Assembly: GCA_039566865.1 (NCBI GenBank)
Contig: CM076947.1
Location: forward strand, 21,577,501 to 21,641,500
DNA: 64,000 nucleotides
Source of the DNA: Aurelia coerulea
Lineage: Eukaryota > Cnidaria > Scyphozoa > Semaeostomeae > Ulmaridae
Direction: 5' to 3'
Shown here one piece after another: positions 23,688 to 37,400 of the stretch (positions are counted from its first letter, which is position 1; the number at the start of each line of letters is the position of its first letter). The notes below the pieces were generated by a model. That model had not been told where the DNA came from. It searched no databases and worked only from the letters and a program-made list of their open reading frames with translations. A program made the position numbers and the translations under genes.

Positions 23688-23977
23688 TACTTTATTTCCC
23701 CATTTAGTAGAAAAGCTTAGCGACCTTTTGAGATGCTATATATTCACCTGAAGCAATGGTTACTATCCGAAAAAGCGAGTTTAAAAGAGAATCCTACATC
23801 TCTCGTTTTTGGCCATCCTTTTCCAGTCTACAGTATTTGAAAACGTAGCCAACAGATGGATTTGAAGTCGTCTGGGAAGTCTGTTGTTTGCAAAAGGACT
23901 GGTCTCTACACCTTATTCCAGTTTTGTGTTCCAAAGCAAATTTGGAATTCGGCTTTTTCTCATGTCACGAAACACTA

Positions 23978-24399
23978 CAGTAAGAACCCGCAAAATAGAA
24001 ACCACTCTATAAGAAACCTCGGGCTGATTTTGTCGAGAAATGGTGCCCTCGTATAAGAAACTTCTCAGCCTGTTTCTTGGAAGGTTTCCTATTGGAGGAT
24101 CCCAAAAAATTTTCATATTTAGTAATTTTTGTTAAAATCAGGTGCTAAATATTTTTCAGAGATTTCATGCAAAAGCATCTCCATCTACAGTATACTTGGC
24201 ATGCATGCTATGATTGACCAAATTTGGAGAGAATGCTACGTAACAAGAACATACTGCTTGATGGCGTTTGCTCTGGGGTTTCTTTAAAGATTTGAAGGTT
24301 TCTTAACAAACATTTCAGCCTGTTTGCAGATTAATGCCCTTTAAAAACCCAACAGGCTGTTTTGAAAAAAACTTGTTTCTATTTTGCGGGTTCTTACTG
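23978..24399. mobile_element. Pogo/mariner-like MITE (CAGTAAGAACCCGC ends)
   Basis: Perfect terminal inverted repeats of about 25 bp, CAGTAAGAACCCGCAAAATA and TATTTTGCGGGTTCTTACTG, flanked by TA. The CAGT start with a TA duplication fits pogo/Tc1-mariner elements. There is no transposase in its 422 bp. Relatives are at 43801-44224 and 55907-56363. Confidence 0.8.
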
Positions 24400-24767
24400 T
24401 AACTCGAAAGGCCAGGAAAGTCCGAGAGATGAATGAATTACCATGTTTTTGAAACTGATTTTTCGGAGGGCAGTTAGAGCTTAAAGTGAACAAGCTACAT
24501 TTCAAGAGATGGCTAAGCTCGTCAGCTGCATGCTAATACCTTGTTTGTGTCATTATCATAATATTTGCTTTCTGGAAGCTTTGTAACAAAAATCCATCCC
24601 GATAAGGAAATAAATACCCGATATTTTCCCCAGAATTTGTCAACTTTGAATCAAACAGACACTTGATTTTATATCGTTAGAATGAACAGTAAGGGTTTAG
24701 AGATGTAATTATTTTTGATTACAAAGTCCACTTTGTAATCTAAGAAGGGGCTTCGATGTCAGTCAGT

Positions 24768-24769
<2 letters not shown>

Positions 24770-24799
<30 letters not shown>

Positions 24800-24809
24800 A
24801 AGTAAGTAA
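24770..24809 (+). repeat. Compound (GAAA)n(GTAA)n microsatellite
   Basis: About six GAAA units pass directly into four GTAA units. Confidence 0.9.
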
Positions 24810-26632
24810 CCCACTTCCGTCACGCTCGTTAAAGTGATTGATTAACGTTTTATCTCAGCTAATTGGCACTGAAATAAAGAAAGCGCACATAAAGCGCATA
24901 CAAGACAGAAGTTTCCCGCGATCCTATAGGAACATTTGACGTCGGCTTATTTCATGTTAGACAGATTTGACACCTTAAGATGGATAAATCACCAAGATGT
25001 TTACCCTGACGCAACAACAAATTTACCCAGAATTGGCATGTTCTTGACTTCATTAGCAGCTCAATTATGTCAAAACAATCGTTTTCTAGAACGAACGAAT
25101 CATTAGCCTTATTGATAGTACTCATTATGCAAATAAGTCAACTTTAGAGGATGATGTAACCGGCGGCCTGCACAGAGGCTAGCATTCGCAGCATCACCGA
25201 AGGTAGAAGGATCCCCCTCCTACACAGCTACAGAAAGTTGCAGAATCCCAGCAAACAATGGCGCCATTGACAGGGGAAAGGCACGAGATCACACTGAACC
25301 AAACCATCTTCATGCATATCATTCTGCACAGAGGTCATCTTCGTGACTGCTTGTCTCAAATTAGATGCCCGCGAATAGCAACAATTGAAACGTTCTGTTG
25401 GGTTCTGCATAAGTAATTTTGCGTTATCGTAAATCTCACATGACATCTCATTTGACACAAATGCACCACTAGTTTTGTGCACGAACTAAGCAAACTAGGG
25501 GTAATGACTTTTGATTTTTGCGTATCGTTCTCGTTTGACATAAAGACCAAGATATTGCTTTTGAGGCTATTCTTGTCCTTATACAAGGCGCTTGATTCTC
25601 CATTGAAGGCCACTTTAGCAGCAACACTCATCTCTCTAACAGCATCTACGATCATTTGGGGTTATGAAGAAATCAATATTCAGATATTCTTATGCTTGTT
25701 TAGCTCATGACAGACTTTGTAATCATCCAAAAGGATCTTATGTTTTTATTTATTCTAATTTCACCACCAGTTTTATACCAGTTTCATGACATTCATTCTT
25801 TTCCTTTGCATCTTCTCTGTTTTTTAGAAACATTTTTACCGTTTGCGCATGGTTTAAAACAAAGAGATGCATTTTTCAAGTGGTCTGAAGCATAGGAATA
25901 AAGTCTTTTACCCGTTGGTACGTACCCCCATCCAGCCTCATCTTGATCGCTTGATGAACCAAGCAGATTACAATGGTGGATCTGTGGATCACTGATCGAA
26001 TATTGCTCAATGTTGCCACTTACGCCCCACTTACGCGACAAGGATACCCGGTGGTTATTCAAAATTTCTAAAACTTTGAACGAAACCTGTTTTACAGGAA
26101 CATTTAAAGGTGGTTGGCGAGGCGGAGAAAACAAAGCGACCACAAATAGATGTGTTCACAAAGTATGCCTGTTGCAAAGGCCCCTTTTAAGGCCCAGTTC
26201 TCCCAGGATCCTTTGCGGTCTCAAGATAAATTTTGCACGGTATGAAAATTATTTTCGCCCAGATTCATAAGAAGGGGGGGGGGGGGGGCACAACGTCTTT
26301 AAATATCTCAAGGTTTCGAGAAATTTTCACGTTGACGAGACCATTTTCCGCTTGTCTCAATTTGGAAAAGAGGCTACTTGAACAACAACAAAAAGTTAAA
26401 AAAGTCGTAAGATTCTGCAAGTGTTGCCCCACGTGCAATTTACATTATTGTTTTGGGGACAAGGGGCATTCTTCAGCGTACGTTACTGGCGTTATTTCGA
26501 GCTCAAAGTCCATGCAGAAGTCTTGGAGGAAGTGGTGAGAAAGGCTGTCCATGTTTAGCAAGGAGCAACTTTTGTCATCTGTTAGACATTCAAACAACAA
26601 GGCCTGGTGGAGGCAAGAGGAGAAGAAGCAAG
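24810..26632. other. Intergenic stretch upstream of lipase A
   Basis: No gene was recognised. Open frames at 25356-25710 on both strands match nothing I know. A run of about 15 G lies near 26273-26287. The last few hundred bases should hold the lipase A promoter and 5' UTR; I saw no clear TATA box. Confidence 0.4.
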
Positions 26633-28379
26633 ATGAATTTGGGGTACCTTGCTTTGGCAGTTGGCCTACAAATACTTTCATTGCAACTGGCTTGCACATC
26701 TGCAGCTGACCCAGAAGCCTCCATGACAGTGGTAAGATATGCTGTAAAATATAAATTCTGCCAAATAGAGTTTGAAAAATAAATGTAAAAAAATAACCAT
26801 ACATATTTATAAACGAGATCAACGTTAAACTTAAAATAGTCTAGGTAAAAAACTTCAACCTAACCTTCTTACAAATGAAAATAGAAGGTTTTTTTTATTT
26901 AACGGAAAGAGAAGAATCAACAGTCCAAAAAATAACTGGAAATTTCACAAAGTGTGGGTGGGAGGATGCTATTCTTTTAGAGACAATACCGTAAAACCTC
27001 TATTGAGCCCCCTTTCTCTATTAAGCCCCCCTCAGATAAGCCCCTCCCCATTAAGCCGAAATTTAAATGCCCTAAAAAGCTCTATTATTAAGCCCCCTTC
27101 ACTCTATCTCCCAAATGACAAAGGAGCGCGTGTAATCTCCTCTTCATCGATCAGGAGAAGCTGATATATTTTCAACAGCAGAAATTCACAGTATGCACCT
27201 CAGTTCCATGCCTCCTTGCCTTCCATATGGTAAAAGGATACAGCCAGAATTGTATTTAAAACTGTCCTCTGGAAATCTTACCGGTTTATTCAAGCCTGAC
27301 AACCTGGCGTGGATCCGCCCCTGCTACTTGTCCTCTAGAACCTTCAGTTGATAACTCTAATTAAATAGTCAGTTAGATAGCATAAAAGATTATCCTCTAT
27401 ATCCTTGTCATTTGATCGTGAATAAGCCCCCAAAGCCCCTGACCTCTAAGCTGAAATTTTGAATATACCCCCCTGGAAGAAAACAACGCAAAACTTTATT
27501 CAAGATTCTTCAGCAAATAAAAGAATAATATGTGAATCAATTTACACATACCATCTGAAAGGATTTAACCTATTTTCTTCCCAATAATATCCTAGGTTGG
27601 GTGTATTAATTGAATTATTCATCATTGAATTGACGTCAGACGGTAGACATTTCATCTACTAAAATCATATCAATTTTTGAAGATTTTCAACAGACGATTG
27701 CGCTAAAGATGGCGGCAAGGAACTTTTTACCAAGATGCACTGTGCTCTTTAATCAGATTTTGGTACAAAGTTCTTCTCCACCATCTTTAGAGTAATCCTC
27801 TATTGCAGTTGGGCTGCATTTTTCTGAAACACCCTTCATATACCAAAAGATCATGCACTTTTGACAGAATTATCATTTTCATATTTCATATAATTTGTTG
27901 TCTGGCCTGCTTCCAAGTGAGTAGCAAAATTTCTCCTCCAAAGCTGATTGTCTTCAAGAAATTGCTTCTCAATTGGAAAGCATGCTTCCCAGAATAGACA
28001 AAAAGTTTTCCAAGTACATGTCATGAAAAACATTGTCGTTCATGACCCTCCTCAATTAGTTTTAGCTATTGAGGGGGCTCCTCCTCCAAGTAATTCTCTG
28101 CATACAGTTCATGTTTTTCCCTTTGTTAGTATTCGTATATTATATTAATTTAATTTACAATTGTATTAATATTCTGTAATATTTTCTATTAAGTCTTGTA
28201 TTTTGTTGTATAGTTAATATAGTTGAATTGTATGTAGACTGATTACAATTCGTCGTAAATTTCGCTCGTTTTTTATATTTTTGACTTTAACCTTTTCGCT
28301 CAATCTACGACTCATAAAAAAGCTATGTGAAAACGAGGACAAAACTACTGTACGAGAATTCGACCGAAACTTGGTCGGT

Positions 28380-28415
<36 letters not shown>

Positions 28416-31400
28416 GGATTCGATTGATCGGTCGTGCCGCAGGGAGACTTCCTAGCTGTGATGGAGGTCATGTGACTTTTCCACGCCTTCAAACTTTTTC
28501 GGAATGAGTGAACCAGACAAACTTGCGTTCCTTTGACAATCAAAACAATAAAGATTTCGTCAAATTCAGCCAGCCAGTGGGATCTAATTTCTTTCAAATG
28601 AAACAATGATAAATCTAAAACAATACAATCATGATTGTTTCGATTGCTAAAGGAACCCAAGGTATATTTCAGAAACTTTTTGCTGAAGCCTTCTGCAACC
28701 TATTGTGAGACTGTTTTACGCAAAAACCTGCACGAGCCATTTTGTAATAATTTCAAGCACTAATATTTCTGCTGTTAATACTATGGTAAACAAAACATAA
28801 ACGTTTCAACAATTTTCGGTTATTCTTTATCTTAAAATGGGCGAGTTTTCTGGCGTTATCTTCAGGGGAACTATGCAATGTTTTCTAGAATGTTCTTCGG
28901 TCGAGGAAGCTCAAGAAACGAACGCAAATTATTCTCGCAAAGAAAAACACCCAAAAAGGCTTCTCAAAACTATAAAAAATTCTCCTAAAAAATATATAGT
29001 TATCCACAAAACTCTTATGACACATTTGTTTCGTAAGATTGAAAATAGTTTCTGTTTAAGCAGCTTTGTCTGTGATTTTAAACTTCAGGAGGAAAGATAA
29101 TTGATCGGCACCTTCCTTTATTGCAAGAACGTAGAAACGTTTTCAAGGTTCAAGCCTCTTTGACAAATCTACTATAATTTGCACAGAATTTCAAATACGA
29201 ATACTTCTGCTGTTTATAAAGGAATGTTTCAAGAATTTTCGGGTATCTTTTCCACATCGAATGAGAGTTTTCTCTTAACTTTTTGCCGGGTCGAAGTGCT
29301 TACCTCAAGCTCCTTTTTTGTTTTGCTCAGGCCAAAAAGGAATCCTGTGTTTCACGATTTAATTTCGACAAACAGTAAGTCTTCCTTGGTCTTCCTACAG
29401 CAAGTTGGCAAACAAACAAATGCATCCTTTCCCTTCAAAACTCTTTCGTACAGTGCCTTTTGAGATCATCTTTATTCTGTCCGTAGCTGCGATGATAACA
29501 GATAACAACCTCCATTTTGGCAAAAAGCAACGCGAAGCGCTGTCTTCTTGACAGGGTGACCAAGGGCACCGACAATTCCAAAACTACCGAAAATTTTACC
29601 GAAAACTCAAAAATTTACGCGGGAAATTTAAATGAGCCAATCACAGCCGAGCAGCCCCGAATGCTGCAATCTGATTGTAACGTCAGGAACTTGACGTGAA
29701 AACGAGTTTTTGTCCTGATTTTGAGATAGTTTGATTATGAGTCCCTGTTTGGGAGAGCGATTCCATTCAATTCAATTAGTAATTCTACTCAATAGCTAGC
29801 GAAAACTAGGGACGAACTGTAATAAGTCTAAATTGTATGTATGAAGTTTGAAATATAAAACTGAAACTGAAAACATTTTCAAGAATTGTTTATTGTATTT
29901 TAGCCTCAGATCATAATTCACAACGGATATCCTGTTGAAGAGCATTTTATAACAACAAAAGATGGTTACATCCTTGGAGTGCATAGAATCCCTCATGGCA
30001 GAGGAGAGAGAAGATCGCCTAATGAAACAAGGCCTGTTGCTTTCCTTCAACATGGCTTGCTCTGCTCAAGTGCAGACTGGATAGTTAATCTTCGTAATGA
30101 GAGCCTTGGATTCTTATTGGCAGATGCGGGATTTGATGTTTGGCTTGGAAACAGCAGAGGAAATACTTATTCAAGGGCACATAAAACACTCAGTGTTCAT
30201 TCAGATGACTTCTGGAGATTCAGGTTTGTACAGTATCTCATTTCCATACCCAGTATTTTGATGTTTTAACAAACAGTTACTGTAGATGTCATGAATAATT
30301 GCTTGTAATGTAATAATATCATTTAGAATGAAATAATCATCATTGCTTTCCAGTCAATATTTAACTCATTCACCCCATGAAATATTTTGAAAAAGAGCTG
30401 TTTATCCCCAGAAATTCCTTATCGATCATCACCTTCTGTCACTTCTCCCCAAGCAGTTTTCACAGGACGGTTGTAAAAGATCAACCAGTTTTCATTGCAA
30501 ATTACATGAAGTTTGATAAAAATGTTCTAATCAAAAAATTTCTAGAAAAAGGTGTTTTCTTTCAGAAAGAACTATTTTTGTCTATGTAGGTTGAATATCG
30601 TGCTACCAGCCTGATATATGCCAACCGCTAATATAAGAGTTTGTATTAGGTTCTTGCCACCCAACTCTGAATTGGGTTCTGTGACTCTGGTTTGAAACAG
30701 GATTCTGTTATGTTTTAAATTGAGACCAAACATGCTGGATTACATCTCGTTTTTGCGGAATTTTTGGAAGATTGCGAGATAAAATTCGTTGTAATAGCTC
30801 TCTGGTTTTAGTGCATAATCGAGGGCATTTTGAAATTTTTCTATCGAATGTTCAAATTAAGGAGTTCAGAATGTGAAGATATGATCATTATGATATCAAA
30901 AGTCTTCTTTTCTGCTCTGCAAGTTACAACTTTGGTAAGGGAGAAGGGATCAGAAGACTGGCCATCCTGTGAATTATTCAAGATCTCTGTTACTCAGAGT
31001 TGTATATTCAGATTCTCAGTTGGTGGAATGTGGTTTGAACAAAACATTGTTTGTTTTTGCAATTTGACCTTTATTACCTGACTGACGTGTCAAAAAAGAG
31101 GCAATACAAGAATTCCTCCACTCCCATTGGTTAATCGCACATTTCCCAGGGTTTCCCTGTAGCCTTGTACAGTATAATACGATACAAAGATGTGTTTTTG
31201 TCACCACAGCATCTGATTAAGGCCTTGTGAGATTTACAATCGACTCAAACGACATAATAACAAAATGCGTTTGATTAAATGACATAAGTCAAAATTAGAA
31301 GCTATCAGGTAATAAAACTCATACCAACCGGTTTTGTAGTTGTACACAGGAAAAATATACTGTAGGCCCTCGGTCTTATTGCACAGACCTCGCAAGCTCA

Positions 31401-34400
31401 GTCTGTACTTGTAAGACTTTGGGTTTTATATTTTCCTGTACAACATAAAACCGGTTAGTATGCGCATAGTAATGAATGACTATTCTTTACAGTTGGGATG
31501 AGATGGCCAGTCTTGATCTTCCTGCTGTCATTGACTACATAAAGCAACACACAAAACAAGAGCAACTTTATTACGTTGGACATTCTCAAGGAACAATGAT
31601 TGCATTTGCAGAATTTTCATCAAACCAAGACCTCGCAAAATCCATCAAAAAGTTTTTTGGTCTTGGTCCAGTTTCATATCTTGGAAATATGGAGAGTCCT
31701 TTGAAATATGCTGCAGACTTTGTGCCAGAGTTAAAGGTAATTATTCAATACAAATCAAGCTTGCTGAAACCTTACTGCTGCATGTATCTAGCTCAATTTA
31801 TTCCCAACAAGGACAGATTTGGCAAGACAATTGCGCAAATTGGTTTTGACTGACACCACAATTCAAAACGATTAGCAACCGCAGACAAAGCAAATTCTCT
31901 CACCCAGTAATTCAAAACAAACAAAGCTGCAAAAAAAATTTATCTGAAACCCAGGTAGCTAGCTCACTCATTGTGCATTCGAGAAATGGTTTATAAGAGC
32001 AAAAATGAGCACATATCAAAAGAAGAAGGATATATCTAGACATCTTCCATGGGCATTTAATTTATTTGATTTCAAAACCGATTGAGAGGCGATTCAAATC
32101 TCTTACTTTCTTGGGTGTAATTAAAACACTTTCTGCTCCACTTCTGAACCAAAGAAATAGAATGCCCGAGGTAGATGTTTAGGTATATCATTCTTCTTTT
32201 GATATATGCTCATGCTATATGATATTGTGTCACAAAATCTGCTCTTGTTCTTCTGCCCATGAACTGTTGTTAATGACTATTTCTGATTTTGAATCAAAGT
32301 GTCAGCAAAGTCTTTGTTGGTTCAATAAAGGCTCATTATAAAAAGATTTATCACGAAATGAATTGTAACTTTTGGGTGAGCAAAACGAATTGTATGGCAT
32401 TTGAAAAAGTACTGCTCCCTAAATAACAAAGAAATTAAATTGAAAAATGTCTTGTTTGATTGCCGGTATCTTGTGTTAAATTCAGTAATTTGCCTGGCTT
32501 TAATTGGTCACTCCTTCTCGTGGATGTGGGAGATTTTCTGCAGAAAGCCCCTTTCAAAAACCCTTGCGAAGAACGAGAAAAATGACAGCCAAAATTTCGT
32601 CGGTTCTCCTCCCTAACAGCAATGACATTTGCATGTATTACCATAATATAATTTGTCCCTATGGGAGAGTAAAATCCCATTGATTAAGTTTCTGCATATT
32701 AAGGAAGGGAGATGATACTGTATTTGTTGAGAAGGCAAGGCTAAATTGGATACAACTTTTATCTAATTTCGATCCTACTAGTTCGAAGATGGCTCGACTC
32801 CGATAACTTTATTCGAAACAAAGGAACTTACGAAAAACGTTGCCCCTCTTCTTGTCAAGAGAAAAATCTCACTTCTCGGTAATTTACATTTGAAACAACG
32901 ATTCAGGTAAAAGGGCATTGATATGCAGCACTAGATAATATAACAACTGAACTTACCCAGCAAGAAAGAATTTTCAGCGAATGGTCGTCCTTCTTGCTCC
33001 TCGCGTTCTCATAGCAAGACTGATTTGGCGCCAAATTTGTCTGGCCTGATGTGGTGATGCACGTGGATTTCATCTTCACTTCGTGTTTAACTAAAACCTG
33101 ATATACATTCCTGTAACAAGCATTCGTTCCAATATTTAGTATTGTATCTTAGATCTGCTTTCTCATTCACGAAACTTTCTTCTCGGCTTCCTTTTTCTGA
33201 TAAATTTTCGCCGATGTTGGACATATTGTACCATGTCAATAATGTTTGTTCTCAGTGCACAGTCTCGTGTTTGCGATTACACGAAGTCGATTCAAGCTGT
33301 GGTTCAGAGGTCAATGATGACAGATGTACATTGTTTCTGTTTGGTTTTAACTTACGTCATCATACATTGATTAGCTGCTAACAGATTCACAGCCAAAAAG
33401 CTCTTGAAATAGGAAACAAGAATCGATTGCACCGTTGTCATTTACCAAAGGTTTACCATACCATAGGTAATCTCAGTGCAGACCGCCTCTGCATATCTAC
33501 TGAGATATTCGGATAAGTCACATCGTCGCTTTCTCATTGTCAAATCTTTCCCCTTCTGGAATCTTTCCCCATATTTGAGGATTTTCGGTCGATTTTCTTA
33601 CCCATGTTTAAGGATTTTACGGGGAGAAGTATGTTAAACTTCTTATAAAACAAGTTTCATTTCACTTTAAACGTACGATTATGAATGAAGATAGAGTTAC
33701 TATAGACCAAGTTTCAGAACTAAAACGAAAATATCCAACGTCAAAAATGAAAATCTCGAAAAATACTTTTTTACGATTCAACAAGCTACCCATTCCTAGT
33801 GGAAGAGTTACATTTGAAACCAATCGTTGGGGATTTTCGAAGTTTAAAACCGATCCTTTTTTGGGTCGCACGTACCCATTGCTCTATACATAGTAAAGTA
33901 ACCCCCTCTCTCGGCCCCTCGTCTTCCTCGCTGACGGCAGGTTTCTTTTCTCAAATTAACCAATTGTAGAAGTTCTTTGTGTGCACGTATTTTTTCTAAT
34001 ACTAAAGGTCCGGGCTGGTAGGCAGTTTCTTAAATCTTTGGGCCATTTTGCTACCAACAGTTTCTAACGTGTTTCTTATATTTTTTCAAAACAAGTGAAT
34101 AACATGATGCACTGAAAATATTTTCCAAACAGTTGCTATGACTGTACAGTGTCACAACATTTTAAGTGCGATAGGAAAATTAAAACTGCGTAGCTTTTTA
34201 ACTTCAGGTAGAGTTGTGTCTTAACTTTCGAAAAATTGAGCCTACGCCGTTTCTTATAAGCGGTTTCTTATAAAAGAATACATGCAGTTATACATTATAG
34301 AACTCTTAATTTAATTTTGTAAGATTTTTTGCACAGTCCCCAGAAAAGCAGTCACTCTTTAATGAAGGGGTAAACGTAGTAAAAGAATTTAAAATGAAAG

Positions 34401-37400
34401 GAAATGAAATATAAAATAATTGAGAAACTGCTTTTAACATAAAATAGCAAAGTCCAGTACTAGGAAAATGTAACTCATTAAGAAGCTACGCGATTTTTGG
34501 ATAAGAACCTATGGTCCACCAACCTGGTACGTAGTTCAAATTTTCAAATCAAACTTTGAAATAGATCAAATTTTAAGAATCTTTCTGAACCAAAAGTTTC
34601 TAATGAGTTTCTCATATTTTAATGGTCGAAGTGTAGAGTTGATTTTTGTTACACAGGCTTCCACGTCCACAATACTTAATAAAATCGCAAAGCAAGTTAT
34701 GACATAGTTCACACTCAAACCAATGTCCAAGTAGTTGCTATCACTGTTAAGAACATTTTTGAACAACCTGGAAAAATTGAAACCACAAATTACAAAAGTT
34801 TCTTAGCCTTTCATTCCAATTTTTTTTAGCAGGTTCCTCAGCTTTCGCAAAATTGAGCCTACTCTTCCTTGCAAGCTTTTTCTTAGAAGAAACGAGTGTT
34901 TTTCGCAAAAATTGATCCAGGCTGAAATTATTAGTCTGTTAATAAAACAAATACGCTCACAGGAAAAGGGTCCTTTCGTACCTGAACATTATGTTGCTTG
35001 TCAATTGCTACACTCCTGCCGAGCCGAGACTCAAGTATGTGTGTTGGGATTTCGAGGTTTTCGAGCACCACATTACATGGCCAAGACCTGAAGACAGTAG
35101 CCTGTTGATAAGATATTTAACCCTTCGATAAATTCAGCTTGTGAATAAGCTCCGATCAGTAAATAATAATGAGTGGAAGAGTCTTATCCTTTTTCCTTCA
35201 TGCAGTCAAGTCACTTTATCTGCATCACCCGCCTGCCATCACCCTCATTTTTTCTAATCAGCGCTTGCACATCAGCTAAGACGAATACTTAAAATCCATA
35301 TACCATTTTGCAGTGACATCATCAAGCAAGTGACTCAGAGAAGTAAGAGCAGGAGGGGGCACTGGGGGCACTTGTCTCCCCAAGATTTTGCAATTATAAC
35401 GCAAAATTGCTGTTTTTATTCCGGGGAGTGCCCCTTTAAGACTTCAGCTTGATAAACAAATGCCCTTGCCCCTTGGAAGTATCGTCCCCCCCCCCCCCCC
35501 CCCCCCACCCCTCACACTTTTAGCTACGGCCCTGAAGTTACTAGTGAATACTGTCAGAATCTATTGTGTGTCGAAGCATTGGAAACCGTTCCAAAATGGT
35601 CGACTTTATTATCTTCTCTCGTCTCTCTAAATTCAGAACGGTGCTATTATACGATTCAAGGATGAAGGTACTGAATATCACACAGAAAGGCCATTGAAGA
35701 TCTAAACCAGCCACAGGAATCATGCTGTGCTGGCTGTGGTACAATTCTCTTTGACTTTGACTGAACGATCAACGCTTTTTTGTGTACTTTGATTGACGTG
35801 CCAAAGCTTGGATATATCGTGTTCAAGGTAAAAAGCTTGGATAAGCTGCCCGCAGCTTCGTTCAAACGCTTGAATACACATCGTTTCAATGACAAACGCT
35901 TAGATACATTCGCGACAACAGGCAAGGCAAAGCCTCAATCTTCCCAGTGAATCTACCATTCTGGCAATGGGGCCTTGGATTTGAATTTCCTGGGTTCTTC
36001 GGAAGCTCGTGAATTTCACTAGAAAGAACTGAAAGAAAACAAATAAGGGTAGGGCAATATGTGAAAAGTTATGAAACTTAGTGGCGCATCCTGGGGGGGG
36101 GGGGTACGTAAGTAGTCTGTATGTAGTAAGGGGTTGTGGTATCTGGATTTATGGGTATAATTTTTGGCAGTATTTAATGCTTTCTGGATTTAAGGGCAGG
36201 ATGTTTTGTAAAATCATGCAAGGCTATACTTTATCACTTTTGCCGGATTGTTAAGTATACCTCTTCGATTTATCCTGGATTTCAGGGTACACGTATTTTT
36301 TCTTATAAGAAACTGCTTATAAGAAACTCAACTCTCAGATCGCCAAAAAATTAAGAAACTCCAGTACTGGGAAAATATAAGCTAAGAAACTATTTATTTT
36401 GATAAAGGAAATCCTCGACACGTTTTTACTTTATTTTCACTTGTTTCCTGTATCATATCACTCGTAAGGTACTTGAGTAATGTCTAAACATTGGAAAGGC
36501 TTAAAAAACCTTGTTTTGACATGTTCACGAGGGCGCAGGTAGTGAACATGAAGATTGTTATGGAACCTCTAAGAAACTCGTAAGAAACTCTGAGTACTCA
36601 AAGTCTGATAATTTTATGAAATTCCAGTACTGGCCCAAATTTTTAGTTCCTTATAAAAAATACGTGTATACCATACCGGATTTATGAGTGGCACTCTTGG
36701 GTTCTGATTTGCGCAACCCCGTTGTATGGAAACGTAAGTAGCCCCCCCCCTGGCTGTGGATGCAGCCTATAGAAGGCCATTTGAAGGAATAATAGGGGTC
36801 TCGAATCAAAGCCACCTCATAAAAATGTTTATTAACCACGCCCTCCAAACTCTCGAAAAGTGTGGTATGGTGAAACACCCTTCTTGTTTGATCATGAAAA
36901 TCTGAAGAGCCATCGTTTGGAAAGCGAGGGGCCATAAAGATTCAATTTCAGGAGAAGCGCTACACGTATTTTTTTTGTAAGAAACTAAGAAATTGGGCCA
37001 GTACTGACAGTTTCTTAAAATTATCATATTTTGAGTACTCAGATTTTCTTACGAGTTTCTTAGAGGTTCCCTAACAATCTTCATGTTCACTACCTATGCC
37101 CTCGTGAAGGTTTTAAAGCCTTTCCAATGTTGAGACATTACTCATGTACCTTACGAGTAATATGATACAGGGAACGAATGAAAGTAAAGTAAAAATACAC
37201 TCATTTTTTTTATAAGAAACTAAGGTCCGGGGCTGGTAGGCAGTTTCTTAAATTTTTGGAACATTTTGCTACCAAAAGTTTCTTACGTGTTTCTTATATT
37301 TATATTGCCGGAAGTCTAGAGTTGATTTTGTCTTGTCTAAAGGGCTCCCAAATTACTTAGTAAAATCTCAAAACGAGTAAATAACATGATTCGTACTCAA

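Larger units (their letters stand above)
32758..35965 (+). repeat. Left arm of a 10.1 kb inverted repeat
   Basis: 3208 bp, starting TTTATCTAATTTCGATCC and ending ATCTACCATTCTGGC. The sequence reappears in inverse orientation at 39590-42865. Reading the arms side by side shows only scattered single-base differences (for example Ser/Asn and Lys/Asn in matching frames) plus one insertion of about 68 bp in the right arm. It contains CACGT-family and G-rich TIR elements, but no gene I recognise. The frames at 33142-33381 and 33681-33893 are open and duplicated but unknown. Confidence 0.95.

Noticed and set aside
26453..26632. Longer N-terminus for lipase A starting at 26453
   Set aside because: The extra 60 residues are Arg/Gly/Cys-rich without homology, whereas the ATG at 26633 starts a good signal peptide. 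It is kept only as a remote alternative.
28214..28660. 148-residue minus-strand frame
   Set aside because: Part of it is the GATT microsatellite (Ser-Ile-Asn-Gln runs) and it overlaps a LINE 3' UTR fragment. The remainder shows no known domain.
31476..31853. Lipase A exon 3 read as extending to 31853
   Set aside because: After 31736 a good donor (gtaatt) occurs at the position matching exon 3 of lipase B (gtgagg). The extension reads through intron into an F1 repeat.
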